Source of the DNA: Ovis canadensis
Taxonomy: Eukaryota > Chordata > Mammalia > Artiodactyla > Bovidae
Length of the DNA: 64,000 bases
Reading direction: 5' to 3'
NCBI RefSeq assembly: GCF_042477335.2
Contig: NC_091246.1
Location: 106,793,001-106,857,000, forward strand
Below the pieces are notes generated by a model, which made no database searches, was not told where the DNA came from, and was given only the letters and a program-made list of their open reading frames with translations. The translations under genes and the position numbers were made by a program. Positions 11,655-21,477 of the stretch are shown piece by piece. The first letter of the stretch is position 1; each line of letters starts with the position of its first letter.

Positions 11655-12060
11655 TGCTGATATATATAAAGACTCACTACCCCTTTGCCTGTCAGCACCT
11701 GATTTGGTCTAGTCAACAGGAGGCTCTCAAAGCAGGCTGGAAGACTAAAGAAAGTGAGGTTAGGCTACTTTTCCTTGGCTTCATTCCTGAGCTATTGGTG
11801 TCAGCATCTGTCAGAGAGTCCTTCCCCACCACCCCACCACCCCCCAGCTCCACACAGTGCATCGGTCCTGGTGACCATTCTCTCCTTTTCTCCTCCAGGT
11901 GCAAGGGTGGTTGTTACCTACTGCAGTTCCTACCCCTTGTGGTTTCCCTGAACACCACAGATAACTTTATAAATAAGGTTTTACTAAACTCGCTTCAAAC
12001 TGCCCAGTTTGAGAGAATGCCATTTCTTTCCTGCCAGAACTATTACTAATAAACTGAACT
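11655..12060 (+). mobile_element. Ancient interspersed repeat, family uncertain
   Basis: The segment resembles a degraded mammalian repeat: 'ctcaaagcaggctggaagac' near 11727, 'cccttgtggtttccctgaac' near 11934, and an end near 'gccatttctttcctgccaga'. I cannot name the family safely. A 131-codon ORF at 11654-12049 lies within it and is not a credible gene. The preceding 10746-11654 is AT-rich and unannotated. Confidence 0.35.
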
Positions 12061-12229
12061 TATCAAAAGACTGTTAGCTATAGCTGTTACTCTTTCACTC
12101 AATAGCACCCTGTCGATGAAGTTTAAATTAGGTGAAACAGGGGTAAAACACTTCACACCATTAAAAATAAAATGAAAATTCTCGAATAAAACTTTAGGAA
12201 TAAAAACAGGTTCTTTAGAAAATGAAAAG

Positions 12230-12540
12230 ATAGTACAAGGATATTATTAACAAATTACAATAGTAAGTTGGAATATTTACATTAAATGGGAAAACACCTA
12301 GAAATATACAACTTATTCAAATGGACTCAAGAAGGGAAAGAAAATTGGATTAGTTAGATAACTACTAAAGGGATTGCAAACTAGCCAATTTATTTATCTA
12401 TAATTAAATAATTCCCATAAAAAAGTCTTTACCCGGATGGCTTCACTGGTTAATTCTCTCAAATATTTAAGGAGGAAGCAATTCCAACATTACACTGATT
12501 TTTTCAGAGGTCAATTCCAACTTATAACCTCGATTTCAAA
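12230..12540 (+). mobile_element. Old L1 ORF2 fragment (left part)
   Basis: 'ccggatggcttcactggtta' at 12434-12453, followed by 'aaatatttaaggaggaagca', matches the L1 ORF2 segment PDGFTGEF...FKEE. The copy is heavily mutated with frequent stops. It probably continues at 13862. Confidence 0.6.
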
Positions 12541-12765
12541 ATATTGATCTTAAAAATGAAACAGCTGATTAGTTTACCAGCAAAAATGGGTTTACTCAGG
12601 AATATCAAAGAAACAGCAATTTGGGAAAAACAAACTATGGCAATAGCTGTTGGCAAGTCCAAGACAATGAAAAGGAAAGTTGAAAAAGGGCAAGTTGAAA
12701 GGGATTGTTTTGAACAAAAGTCTATTGGAGAAAAATGAGTGTTTAGGGTGATGATGGTTGCTCAC

Positions 12766-13464
12766 TAAAAGTTGGCTTAAAGCTCAACATTCAGAAAATG
12801 GAGATCATGGCATCTGGTCCCATCACTTCATGGGAAATAGATGGGGAAACAGTGGAAACAGTGTCAGACTTTATTTTTTGGGGCTCCAAGATCACTGCAG
12901 ATGGTGATTGCAGCCATGAAATTAAAAGACGCTTACTCCTTGGAAGAAAAGTTATGACCAACCTAGATAGTATATTCAAAAGCTGAGACATTACTGTGCC
13001 TACTAAGGTCCGTCTAGTCAAGGCTATGGTTTTTCCAGCAGTCATGTATGGATGTGAGAGTTGGACTGCGAAGAAAGCTGAGCACCAAAGAATTGATGCT
13101 TTTGAACTGTGGTGTTGGAGAAGACTCTTGAGAGTCCCTTGGACTGCAAGGAGATCCAACCAGTCCATTCGGAAGATCAACCCTGGGTGTTCTTTGGAAG
13201 GAATGATGCTGAAGGTGAAACTCCAGTATTTTGGCCACCTCATGTGAAGAGTTGACTCATTGGAAAAGACTGTGATGCTGGGAGGGATTGGGGGCAGGAG
13301 GAGAAGGGGACGACCGAGGGTGAGATGGCTGGATGGCATCACTGACTTGATGGATGTGAGTCTGAGTGAACTCCGGGAGTTGGTGATGGACAGGGAGGCC
13401 TGGCGTGCGGCGATTCATGGGGTCGCAAAGAGTCGGACACGACTGAGCGACTGAACTGAACTGA
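12766..13464 (+). mobile_element. BovB LINE, 3' ~700 bp
   Basis: Starts at the 'gttggcttaaagctcaacat' part of the RT ORF and ends in the ctgaactgaactga tail. The frame segment at 12996-13247 still encodes MPTKVRLVKAMVFPAVMYGC. The antisense 183-codon ORF at 12791-13342 is a shadow. Confidence 0.9.
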
Positions 13465-13659
13465 GTTGCTGAGGTTGTCAGTTTGCTATAGGAGACACAC
13501 ATCTCTCCCTGTTGGGGCCTGTGATTGATGGCTCTTTCCTGTTGGTGATTCTTCTGTTGGGATGCGTGATTGACAATTCTTCCTATAATAGACATCAGGT
13601 GGTACTGCCTGAGAGTTCCCCCTTCTGGCTTCCTGACTGTCTTAGTGAGGTTTTTCTTT

Positions 13660-13840
13660 ATGTTTTAATTTAATTTTTTTTAAATAGGAGGTTTTGTTAT
13701 TGTTGTTTTATTTATTTATTGGTCATACTACATAGCATGTGGGATCTTAGTTCCCCAAGCAGGGACTGAAACCTTGCCCCCTGCATTCCTGCATTGGAAG
13801 CATGGAGTCTTATCCAGTGGACTACCAAGGAAGTCCCTGA
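13660..13840 (-). mobile_element. CHR-type SINE
   Basis: Read on the minus strand, the head 'gggacttccttggtagtcca' lies at the right end. 'ggggaactaagatcccacat' follows, and the A-rich tail appears as tttatttatttattgg at 13709-13724. Confidence 0.75.
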
Positions 13841-13861
13841 GGTTTTCCTTTATTAATTTTC

Positions 13862-14000
13862 ACCAAAACCTGCCAAAGATATTATCTTAAAAAGCATAGA
13901 CCATAACACTTTTTCTGTAATAAACATAAACACAAAAACTCCAATGAGTTAGCAAAACAATTCTTCCACATCAAAACAATAGCAGAAATCAAAAAGTTGA
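13862..14000 (+). mobile_element. Old L1 ORF2 fragment (right part)
   Basis: 'accaaaacctgccaaagata' and 'aaacacaaaaactccaatga' match the L1 ORF2 region that follows the piece at 12230. One old L1 was probably split by later BovB and CHR insertions. Confidence 0.5.
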
Positions 14001-14209
14001 TTAGTATGGTAATTAAATTTAGTCTAATATTTAAATTAAATCAGTGAAATTATCATATTAAAATTGTAATGAAAATATATGAAAGCACAAATGTTAAGGA
14101 GTACACAGTTAAGGTATTTATATTTTCTAAAATTTGCTGAAACCACTAATTAATATTAGATATCAATAAATCAAGCATGCCTAGGGTAAAATATGATAAA
14201 TCATATATA

Positions 14210-15781
14210 GTTCAGTTCACTCGCTCAGTTGTGTCCGACTCCTCACAACCCCATGAATCGCAGCATGCCAGGCCTCTCTGTCCATCACCAACTCCCGGAG
14301 TTCACTCAGACTCATGTCCATCGAGTCTGTGATACCATCCAGCCATCTCATCCTCTGTCATCCCCTTCTCCTCCTGCCCTCAATCCCTCCCAGCACCAGA
14401 GTCTTTTCCAATGAGTCAACTCTTCCCATGAGGTGGCCAAACTACTGGAGTTTCAGCTTCAGCATCATTCCTTCCAAAGAAATCCCAGGGCTAATCTCTT
14501 TCAGAATGGACTGGTTGGATCTCCTTGCAGTCCAAGGGACTTTCAAGAGTCTTCTCCAACACCACAGTTCAAAGGCATCAATTCTTCAGCGCTCAGCTTT
14601 CTTCGCAGTCCGACTCTCACATCCATACATGACCACAGGAAAAACCATACCCTTGACTAGACGGACCTTTGTTGGCAAAGTAATGTCTCTGCTTTTCAAT
14701 ATGCTATCTAGGTTGCTCATAACTTTTCTTCCAAGGAGTAAGCGTCTTTTAATTTCATGGCTGCAGTCAGCATCTGCAGTGATTTTGGAGCCCCCCAAAA
14801 TAAAGTCTGACACTGTTTCCACTGTTTCTCCATCTATTTCCCATGAAGTGATGGGACTGGATGCCATGATCTTCGTTTTCTGAATGTTAAGCTTTAAGCC
14901 AACTTTTTCACTGTCCACTTTCACTTTCATCAAGAGGCTTTTTAGTTCCTCTTCACTTTCTGCCATAAGGGTGGTGTCATCTGCATATCTGAGGTTATTG
15001 ATATTTCTCCCGGCAATCTTGATTCCAGCTTGTGCTTCTTCCAGCCCAGCGTTTCTCATGATGTACTCTGCATATAAGTTAAATAAGCAGGGGGACAATA
15101 TACAGCCTTGACGTACTCCTTTTCCTATTTGGAACCAGTCTGTTGTTCCATGTCCAGTTCTAACTGTTGCTTCCTGACCTGCATATAGGTTTCTCAAGAG
15201 ACAGGTCAGGTGGTCTGGTATTCCCATCTCTTTCAGAATTTTCCACAGTTTCTTGTGATCCACACAGTCAAAGGCTTTGGCATAGTCAATAAAGCAGAAA
15301 TAGATGTTTTTCTGGAACTCTCTTGCTTTTCCATGATCCAGCGAATGTTAGCAATTTGATCTCTGGTTCCTCTGCCTTTTCTAAAACCAGCTTGAATATC
15401 AGGAAGTTCACGGTTCACGTATTGCTGAAGCCTGGCTTGGAGAATATTGAGCATTACTTCACTAGCATGTGAGATGAGTGCAATTGTGTGGTACTTTCAG
15501 CATACTTTGGTATTGCCTTTCTTTGGGATTGGAATGAAAACTGACCTTTTCCAGTCCTGTGGCCACTGCTGAGTCTTCCAAATTTGCTGGCATATTGAGT
15601 GCAGCACTTTCACAGCATCATCTTTCAGGATTTGAAATAGCTCAACTGGAATTCCATCACCTTAACTAGCTTTGTTCTAAGTGATGCTTTCTAAGGCTCA
15701 TTTGACTTCACATTTCAGTATGTCTGGCTCTAGATGAGTGATCACATCATTGTGATTATCTTGATCGTGAAGATCTTTTTT
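14210..15781 (-). mobile_element. BovB LINE, 1.57 kb 3' part, exact TSD
   Basis: The copy is flanked by perfect 13-bp duplications, taaatcatatata, at 14197-14209 and 15782-15794. The BovB 3' tail lies at the left and the 5' truncation point at the right. It is the longest uninterrupted BovB piece in the window and the least damaged. Confidence 0.95.
14586..15454 (-). pseudogene. BovB reverse transcriptase, partial and frameshifted
   Basis: This is the RTE-clade reverse transcriptase that copies BovB RNA and, in trans, BovB-dependent SINE RNA. Two overlapping frames carry it: 15233-15454 (PDIQAGFRKGRGTRDQIANI) and 14586-15263 (225 codons). The second frame holds the RT signatures GVRQGCILSPCLFNLY (residues 49-64) and the catalytic YADD at residues 93-96. 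A frameshift near 15250-15300 separates them, and the endonuclease domain and N-terminal RT are lost to 5' truncation. The frame closes at a stop shortly after GCESRTAKKAER, well before the usual RT end. It is not functional as it stands. Confidence 0.9.
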
Positions 15782-16097
15782 TAAATCATATATAACTGGT
15801 AAGCTAAATGAGAATAAATTTTAATAATAATTATTTGATAAGTCCAAACAAAGGAAGAAAAAAACAGTACATTTAATGGTGAACCCAATAGAACGATATT
15901 AGGTGTTTCAGTGTGCAAATCCTAATATGTCATCCTACACTTCTCTTTATAACCTCCATTGGTTTCCCTCTGAGGTTAAGACAAAATTCTCACTTGAGTT
16001 ATTGTCAGGAAGATAGAATAGACAAAGTTTTCTCCAGGAAATGGAACTGTAAATAAGTGGAAGTCCAACGGTTGCGATTTAAGGTACCATCAGAATT

Positions 16098-16712
16098 AGG
16101 ATACTGGAAAAAGTCAGTTTTCATTCCAATCCAAACAAAGGCAATGCCAAAGAATGTTCAAACTACCATACAATTGTGCTCATTTCACATGCTAGCAAGG
16201 TTATGCTCAAAATCTTTCAAGCTAGGCTGCAGCAGTATGTGAACTGAGAACTTCCAGAGGTACAAGCTGGGTTTAGAAAAGGCAGAGGAACCAGAGATGA
16301 AATTGCCAACATTCATTGGATCATAGAGAAAACAAGGAAATTCCAGGAAAACACCTACTTCTGGTTCATTGACTATGCTAAAGCCTTTGACTACGTGGAT
16401 CACAACAAATTAGAACATTCTTAAAGAGATGGGAATACCAGACCACCTCACCTGTCTCCTGAAAACCTGTATGTGAGTCAAAAAGTAACAGAACCAGACA
16501 TAGAGCCAGTTTGAACTTGAATGGTTCAAAATCAGGAAAGATTGAAGGCAAAAGGAAAAGGGGATTGTAGAAAATTAGATGCTTAGATAGCATCACTGAC
16601 TCAATGAACATGAATTTGAGCAAACTCTGAGCGATAGCAAAGGCAGAGGAGTCTGCCTTGCTGACGTCTTTGGGTCATAAAGAATCAGACATGACTTAGC
16701 GACTGAACAACA
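16098..16712 (+). mobile_element. BovB LINE with large internal deletion
   Basis: RT sequence runs from 'actggaaaaagtcagttttc' to about 16540. It then jumps directly to the 3' tail ('attgaaggcaaaaggaaaag') and ends 'gcgactgaacaacaacaatg'. The junction lies in ggaaag at 16535-16540, a string found at both breakpoints in other copies. Confidence 0.85.
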
Positions 16713-18744
16713 ACAATGAAAAATCGAATGCATTTGCCCTGGAAGCAGACAGTTCATTGCTCAGTGAGATGATTGAAGCTGATGCCCACTAGCCCCTCAT
16801 TAGAAACCTCGTGCACAGCATTTCTACCTACGTGAGAAATTGAACCAAAAGAGCTCTATATCTCTTTTAAACTTTATTTCTATTCTGTGCACTATGTAAT
16901 GGTCTTTGCAGTAAAGTTTATACAAAGTAAATATGATCCATGGTAATACTTTTCTTAATCACAAAATATTGTTATGAGATTCCTGCACTAGTTTGCTTCC
17001 TTTCTATCTTTTTTTAAATGTCTGGTTTCCCCTGTCTATCTCACATATGGAGGCTTTCCAAAACTCTGTGGCCCTACACAGGCTTTTCTGTGGCTTCTAA
17101 CCCCATCATACAGCCAAGTGTCTACTTTCAGCCTCTGGCAGGACATTCTTAAATGAACATCATAATGGCCACCTAACAGGATAAATCCAAAGATTATTTC
17201 ATTCAGATTTTGTGGCAAAAGGCTCACAAAATGTTAGTTGATGAATGGCCTGCTCCATTCTTCCTGTCCATGGGAATGGGAGGGTTCCTTGAAAGAAGGA
17301 TGTTTTGAGCATCGGTTTTCTTAAGGAAATTTTATCATCCTTATCTGATGGCTGCTCAAGTACTATGGCAAAAATGATCTTTTTTGGTTGCTTCCTCTTC
17401 CTGTATCTTATCAATGAGGGGATGTTGTAAGTTTGTAGGAATAGCACAAACAGACACCTAGGGTTTTATATGGATGAATAAGCTGCTTTATATGAAATTG
17501 AGTCAGAAAGTGGGATCTTTCTAGTCTATGATCTTTTGTTTCTCTCATCCCTCTGATTCACTTCCACTGCCCCAAATCAAGTTCTCATAACATCTTACAT
17601 GTGCTAATTTACTTTTATTTTTCTCATTAACTGCTCTCAAGTCTTCAGAGTCTTTCCTAGTCTATTAATCCTAAATACTGAGTTAGTGTAACATAACACA
17701 CGTTCCATTTACGTCACCTCCCATCTCAGACTCTTCTGCCTCCTATTTCCAGAGGCACAAAATCCAGATCTTCAGCTGAACATTCCAGATGTTTCTCAAT
17801 CAAACCACTGCTAATCAGTCCTGCTTTATCTGGGTTCATCCTTATCAAATTATAGGCTTCCTCAAATCCACCCTGACCCCACCCTGGCTTTGGCTTCTTC
17901 TCTTTCCTTTTTATCCTCATTTATAAATCTCCCTCATATTGAAGAGAGTAAAAGAATATGCCAGGGGTATGCTTCAGATAGAATTCCTGCAAGTGAAAGA
18001 ATTTTAAAATTGGGAAAAGGGGGAGGGAATAATGGAGGTCTTAAGGTAATTTGGGTAAAATTTTTGGATACATTTCATAAAAATATGGTTTCCATATTTA
18101 GCCTAGTATAAAAACATAAGGAACAGATTTCTGAATCTAATTGTCTGCCTACAGATGTTTGCCATCATTGTGAATTCACATTCAACTGAACAATGAATAA
18201 GATTTTCTTATAATCACAGCAATAAATACCTTCATGTGGTTCCCAATACCTCACTGGTTAAATGCTTATCACATAAAGTGCTTATTGTTAATACTTGCTG
18301 GTTTACCTGAACTGTTTAGTGACGGGGGCTTATCAGTCATCATCCAATATATTCCATCCAACATAGGACTTGATCCCTGACTATTCCTTCTTCTTGTGTT
18401 CTAAAACATCTAAAACAAGCCAGGCACCGCTGCTGTGGGGTTGCTCTGTCACCCAGCATCATTTCACACATAGACGACAGAGCCCTGTGTGATCTCTGCT
18501 TCCCATTATCTTTTTCATCTTATTATAAGTTGTGGTGAGTGACTAACAACAATTACTAAATTCCAAACAGTCCTACTTTTTTTGTCATTGCTGTAAAATA
18601 TTTAAAACTTAAAAAAAAAAACAAAACCCTAAGAACAGTAACACTATTTGTCAAGCTCTTCATGCATAGACATGCAAATGCACGGCTTGATTGGGTAGAA
18701 AGAAAGAAGAGAAATGGCTAACTTCCAATAAAACTTTCCTTTTC
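16713..18744. other. Intergenic sequence, few recognisable features
   Basis: Mostly AT-rich single-copy-looking DNA. No exon with splice signals and homology could be supported. Short ORFs such as 17726-17920 (minus) match nothing I know. Confidence 0.5.
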
Positions 18745-19020
18745 AAAAATAATTTTTATTGGAGTGTAGTTGATTTACAATACTGTGTTAGTTTCAGGTG
18801 TACAGCGAAGTGAATCAGTTTGCATATATTCACTCCTTTTAGGATTCTTTTCTAATACAGGTCCTTAGATTCTTGAATAGAGTTTCCTGTGCTATACAGT
18901 AGGTCCTCATTAGTTATCTATTTTACGTGTGTTAGTGTATATATGTTCATCCCAATCTCTCAATTTATCACTCCCACCCCCTTGGGAACCATAAGTTTGT
19001 TCTCTACATCTGTAACTAGT
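18745..19020 (-). mobile_element. L1 3' UTR fragment, host of the GST retrocopy
   Basis: Reverse complement of the L1 3' end: 'attggagtgtagttgattta', 'gtttcaggtgtacagcgaag' and 'gctatacagtaggtcctcat'. The GST retrocopy begins within about 20 bp of its right end. Confidence 0.8.
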
Positions 19021-19039
19021 TCTAAAATTTTCTCTTTTA
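19021..19039. repeat. Target-site duplication, left copy (GST retrocopy)
   Basis: tctaaaattttctctttta. It matches 20022-20040 at 18 of 19 positions and abuts the A-rich tail of the retrocopy. Confidence 0.9.
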
Positions 19040-19122
19040 TTTATTTATTTATTTATTTAAATTGCATTTACTTAGCATTTGCTGCTGATGGCAATATGGT
19101 TTTGTTCTTTTTGGACACATCA

Positions 19123-19230
19123 CTCCTAGAATCTACGCTTAGATTACTTAGAATCTACACTTAGATTACTCCTAGAATCTACGCTTAGATTACTTAGAAT
19201 CTACACTTAGATTACTCCTAGAATCTACAC
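19123..19230. repeat. 46-bp tandem repeat, 2.3 copies, in retrocopy 3' UTR
   Basis: Two identical 46-bp units (19123-19168 and 19169-19214) are followed by the first 16 bp of a third. Each unit is itself two ~23-bp half-repeats built around 'agaatctac' and 'cttagatta'. Confidence 0.9.
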
Positions 19231-19271
19231 CATTCGCTTTGCTTCTTGACAGGAGCCAGTGCTGCAATTGG

Positions 19272-19277
19272 TTTATT
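19272..19277 (-). terminator. AATAAA poly(A) signal on minus strand
   Basis: tttatt on the plus strand, 27 bp past the GST stop codon. The A-rich tail starts ~210 bp further on, so the retrocopied mRNA probably used a later signal; the (AAAT)n tail hides it. Confidence 0.45.
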
Positions 19278-19303
19278 AGTGTGCCATCCCAAGACTGCTG
19301 CCT

Positions 19304-19972
19304 TTAGAGCTGCAAGGCGTTCCTGACAACCTCGACATAGTGGCTATCCGGGGGCGGCTTCCTCTGACTCCCAGGCTGCAGGAACTTCTTAATGGTAGGA
19401 ATGTTGCTGATTCTTGTCTTAAATTCCTTTAGCAGAGGAAAGTCGCAAAGAACAGAAGCATCAAGTTCTTCCACCATTAAAATAGCTTCCAGGAGCTGTA
19501 TGTCTGCCCAGCTGAATTTGTTGCCAACGAGAAAATCCTCTCCGTGGTCTTTCAAAATCTTTTCAAACACCGGAAAGTACCGGGTTTTAGCTTTCTTCAC
19601 GACTAAGGCCAGGCTCTCCTCTTTTTCCTCCGGGGGTTTGAACGCAGCCAGCGCCACCATCAGCATGAGATCCAGGGTGCCGTCGGCGTACATGTCGATC
19701 CTGACTGTCTCCTTCGGGTCCTTCCCATGCAAGTTGTACTTGGCAGCAAGGTAGCTGAGGATGGCTCTTGTCTGTGTCAGCTCCATTCCATCAATTTCAA
19801 CCAGAGGCACCTGGCCGAAAAGCAGGGGTCCATCCTTCTGCAGCTTCTCATATTGTTCTCTTGTTTCAAGAAATTCTTCTTCAAACTCCACACCAGCTGC
19901 AGCCAGCAGCCAGCGGATAGACTCCATCCTGCCTCGGCCGTGGAAGTACCAGAGCTTGGGTTTGGCCGCCAT
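19304..19972 (-). CDS. GSTA4-like: Intronless alpha-class glutathione S-transferase, GSTA4-like, intact ORF
   Basis: The ORF encodes 222 residues, the family's normal length. Alpha GSTs are cytosolic dimers that conjugate glutathione to electrophiles; GSTA4 prefers 4-hydroxynonenal. The N-terminal thioredoxin-like domain (about 1-80) has catalytic Tyr9 and Arg15 in [13 protein letters not shown], Gln54-Val55 before cis-Pro56, and Gln67-Thr68, all of which bind glutathione. The C-terminal helical domain (about 86-222) contains [15 protein letters not shown] and [14 protein letters not shown]. Of the five human GSTA4 active-site residues Gly12, Ile107, Met108, Phe111 and Tyr212, positions 12, 111 and 212 match, while 107 and 108 are Ala and Leu. 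The start at 19972 has G at -3 and +4. An in-frame ATG at 20053 would add 27 residues, but its first ones come from the insertion site, so it is not the ancestral start. Expression is unknown and it may be a pseudogene that has not yet decayed. Confidence 0.8.
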   Translation of the reverse strand: MAAKPKLWYFHGRGRMESIRWLLAAAGVEFEEEFLETREQYEKLQKDGPLLFGQVPLVEIDGMELTQTRAILSYLAAKYNLHGKDPKETVRIDMYADGTLDLMLMVALAAFKPPEEKEESLALVVKKAKTRYFPVFEKILKDHGEDFLVGNKFSWADIQLLEAILMVEELDASVLCDFPLLKEFKTRISNIPTIKKFLQPGSQRKPPPDSHYVEVVRNALQL

Positions 19973-20021
19973 GACTGCTGGCTTGGGTTTTCTTATCTCT
20001 TCCTGGCTCTCCTCTCTGGGG

Positions 20022-20040
20022 TCTAAAAATTTCTCTTTTA
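20022..20040. repeat. Target-site duplication, right copy (GST retrocopy)
   Basis: tctaaaaatttctctttta. It differs from the left copy by one base and marks the 5' end of the retrocopied transcript. Confidence 0.9.
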
Positions 20041-20202
20041 AAAGGCTACTCATTTGTAGAGGTTTCTAAGGCAAATGCTAGTATCTTTGTTTCATTGACC
20101 TTCTCTTGGTTCCTCCAGCATTTTATAGAAGAGAAGAGGCTGAGTCAGCCCCAGAGGAATTCTTAAAGCTTCCCTAAGTCCATCCCTATTGATGTTCTCC
20201 CA

Positions 20203-20418
20203 TTTTGTTGTTGTTTTAGTCACTAAGTAGTGTCTGACTCTTTGTGACCCCATGAACTGTAGCCCGCTAGGCTCTTCTGTCCATGGGATTTTCCAGGAAA
20301 GAATACTGGAGTGGGTTACCATTTCCATCTCCAGGAGATCTTCCCAGTCCAAGAATCCAACCTGCATCTTATGCACTGGCAGGCAGATTCTTTACCACTG
20401 AGCCACCAGGGAAGCCCT
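20203..20418 (-). mobile_element. Bov-tA SINE
   Basis: Full-length copy. The minus-strand head 'ggcttccctggtggctcag' ends near 20417, and a ttgttgttgtttt tail lies at the left. Confidence 0.9.
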
Positions 20419-20807
20419 TTCTCCCCTTCTACAACAAAACTGAATGTCAATAAAGCAGAAAACTTATCTTTCTTTAACTCTCTCCTGTTTAACTTATAGT
20501 CAATCAATCCTGTTGTGTTTCAGCTTGTGACAAATCTTACTTTAAAGATGTTTCGACCTGCATGTTAAACATTAAAGCAGTAAAGGACCTTTCTATTTTT
20601 CCCTGTCCTTCTATCTCAAGAAAGAGACAAATTTGCTTTACTTTAATATAATGCTCTGTTAAAGAGAAATTTGTAAGGACAACTAAATAATTTTCTCTGA
20701 AAATTCAGGGCTCTGAAATGGGATATCCACTGAGTGAATTTTTAAATTTAAATTACATTTAATATTGTAAATGCCAAGAATATAAATAGATCTACTTTCA
20801 GATACAT

Positions 20808-20950
20808 ATATTTATTGGATAACTTCCTTGTTTCAAGCACAGCCCTAAAAACCAAGCCAGCAAGGATGAATAAATGTGTTTGCCTTCAAGGAGCTCACAA
20901 TCATGTTTGGAAAACAAGCATGCAGAGGAAAAAATTACAATTCCAGATTA
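20808..20950 (-). mobile_element. L2 LINE 3' fragment
   Basis: The reversed L2 pattern is readable: 'tatttattggataacttcct', 'tttcaagcacagccctaaaa', then 'gccttcaaggagctcacaat'. The copy is old and diverged. Confidence 0.65.
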
Positions 20951-21214
20951 TAAAGATTGTAACAGATTTATGTACCAGATAGATAAGGAAGTTATAATGG
21001 AAACTCTGTTTAAAGGAGCGACTTTGTAAAAAAAGGAGACTCTTGAGCCCAACTTTAATAGATTTTCATGAATTTGGCAAAAGATGTTTCAAGGAGAGGG
21101 AAAGTGCATAGAGTTGGTTCAACAAACTGTAAGCAGTTCCTTATGAGTTCAGGATGAAATGTAGGGTTGAAAGCTGGTGTGAAGCATCCTGTCATTCTAA
21201 GGGATCTACAATTT

Positions 21215-21477
21215 ATTTTGGCAGTAGGGGACCTTTCATGAATGTTGAGTCAGTCCTAATGAGGTGAATGAATCTAGAGACTATTATACAGTGAAGTAAG
21301 TCAGAAAGAGAAAGACAAATATTATATATTAACGCATGTGTATGGAATCTAGAAAGATGGTACTGATGATTCTGTTTGCAGGCCAGCAATGGAGATGCAA
21401 ATGGAGAACAGGTTTGGGGACACAGTGCCAGAAGGAGAGATTAGGACAAACAGAGACAGTATCACTGAAACATAAGC
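21215..21477 (+). mobile_element. L1 3' region, left part (split by BovB)
   Basis: 'gagtcagtcctaatgaggtg', 'gtaagtcagaaagagaaaga' and 'gcagcaatgg'-like text near 21384 parallel the L1 3' region at 46830-47000. It breaks off at the BovB tail and resumes at 23541. Confidence 0.8.

Larger units (their letters stand above)
19040..20021 (-). mobile_element. L1-mediated retrocopy of an alpha-class GST mRNA
   Basis: The insertion is bounded by the duplications at 19021-19039 and 20022-20040. On the minus strand it contains about 49 nt of 5' UTR, a 222-codon ORF, about 240 nt of 3' UTR and an A-rich tail turned into (AAAT)n at 19040-19061. Alpha GST genes normally have several coding introns, and this copy has none. 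The T-rich cleavage context (tttta) fits L1 endonuclease. The parental gene lies outside the window. Confidence 0.9.

Noticed and set aside
11654-12049. 131-codon plus-strand ORF
   Set aside because: Lies in a probable degraded repeat, has low-complexity proline runs and no domain I recognise.
19123-19230. Direct repeats resembling a tiny CRISPR array
   Set aside because: Units are contiguous with no spacers and lie in a mammalian retrocopy UTR. It is a tandem repeat.
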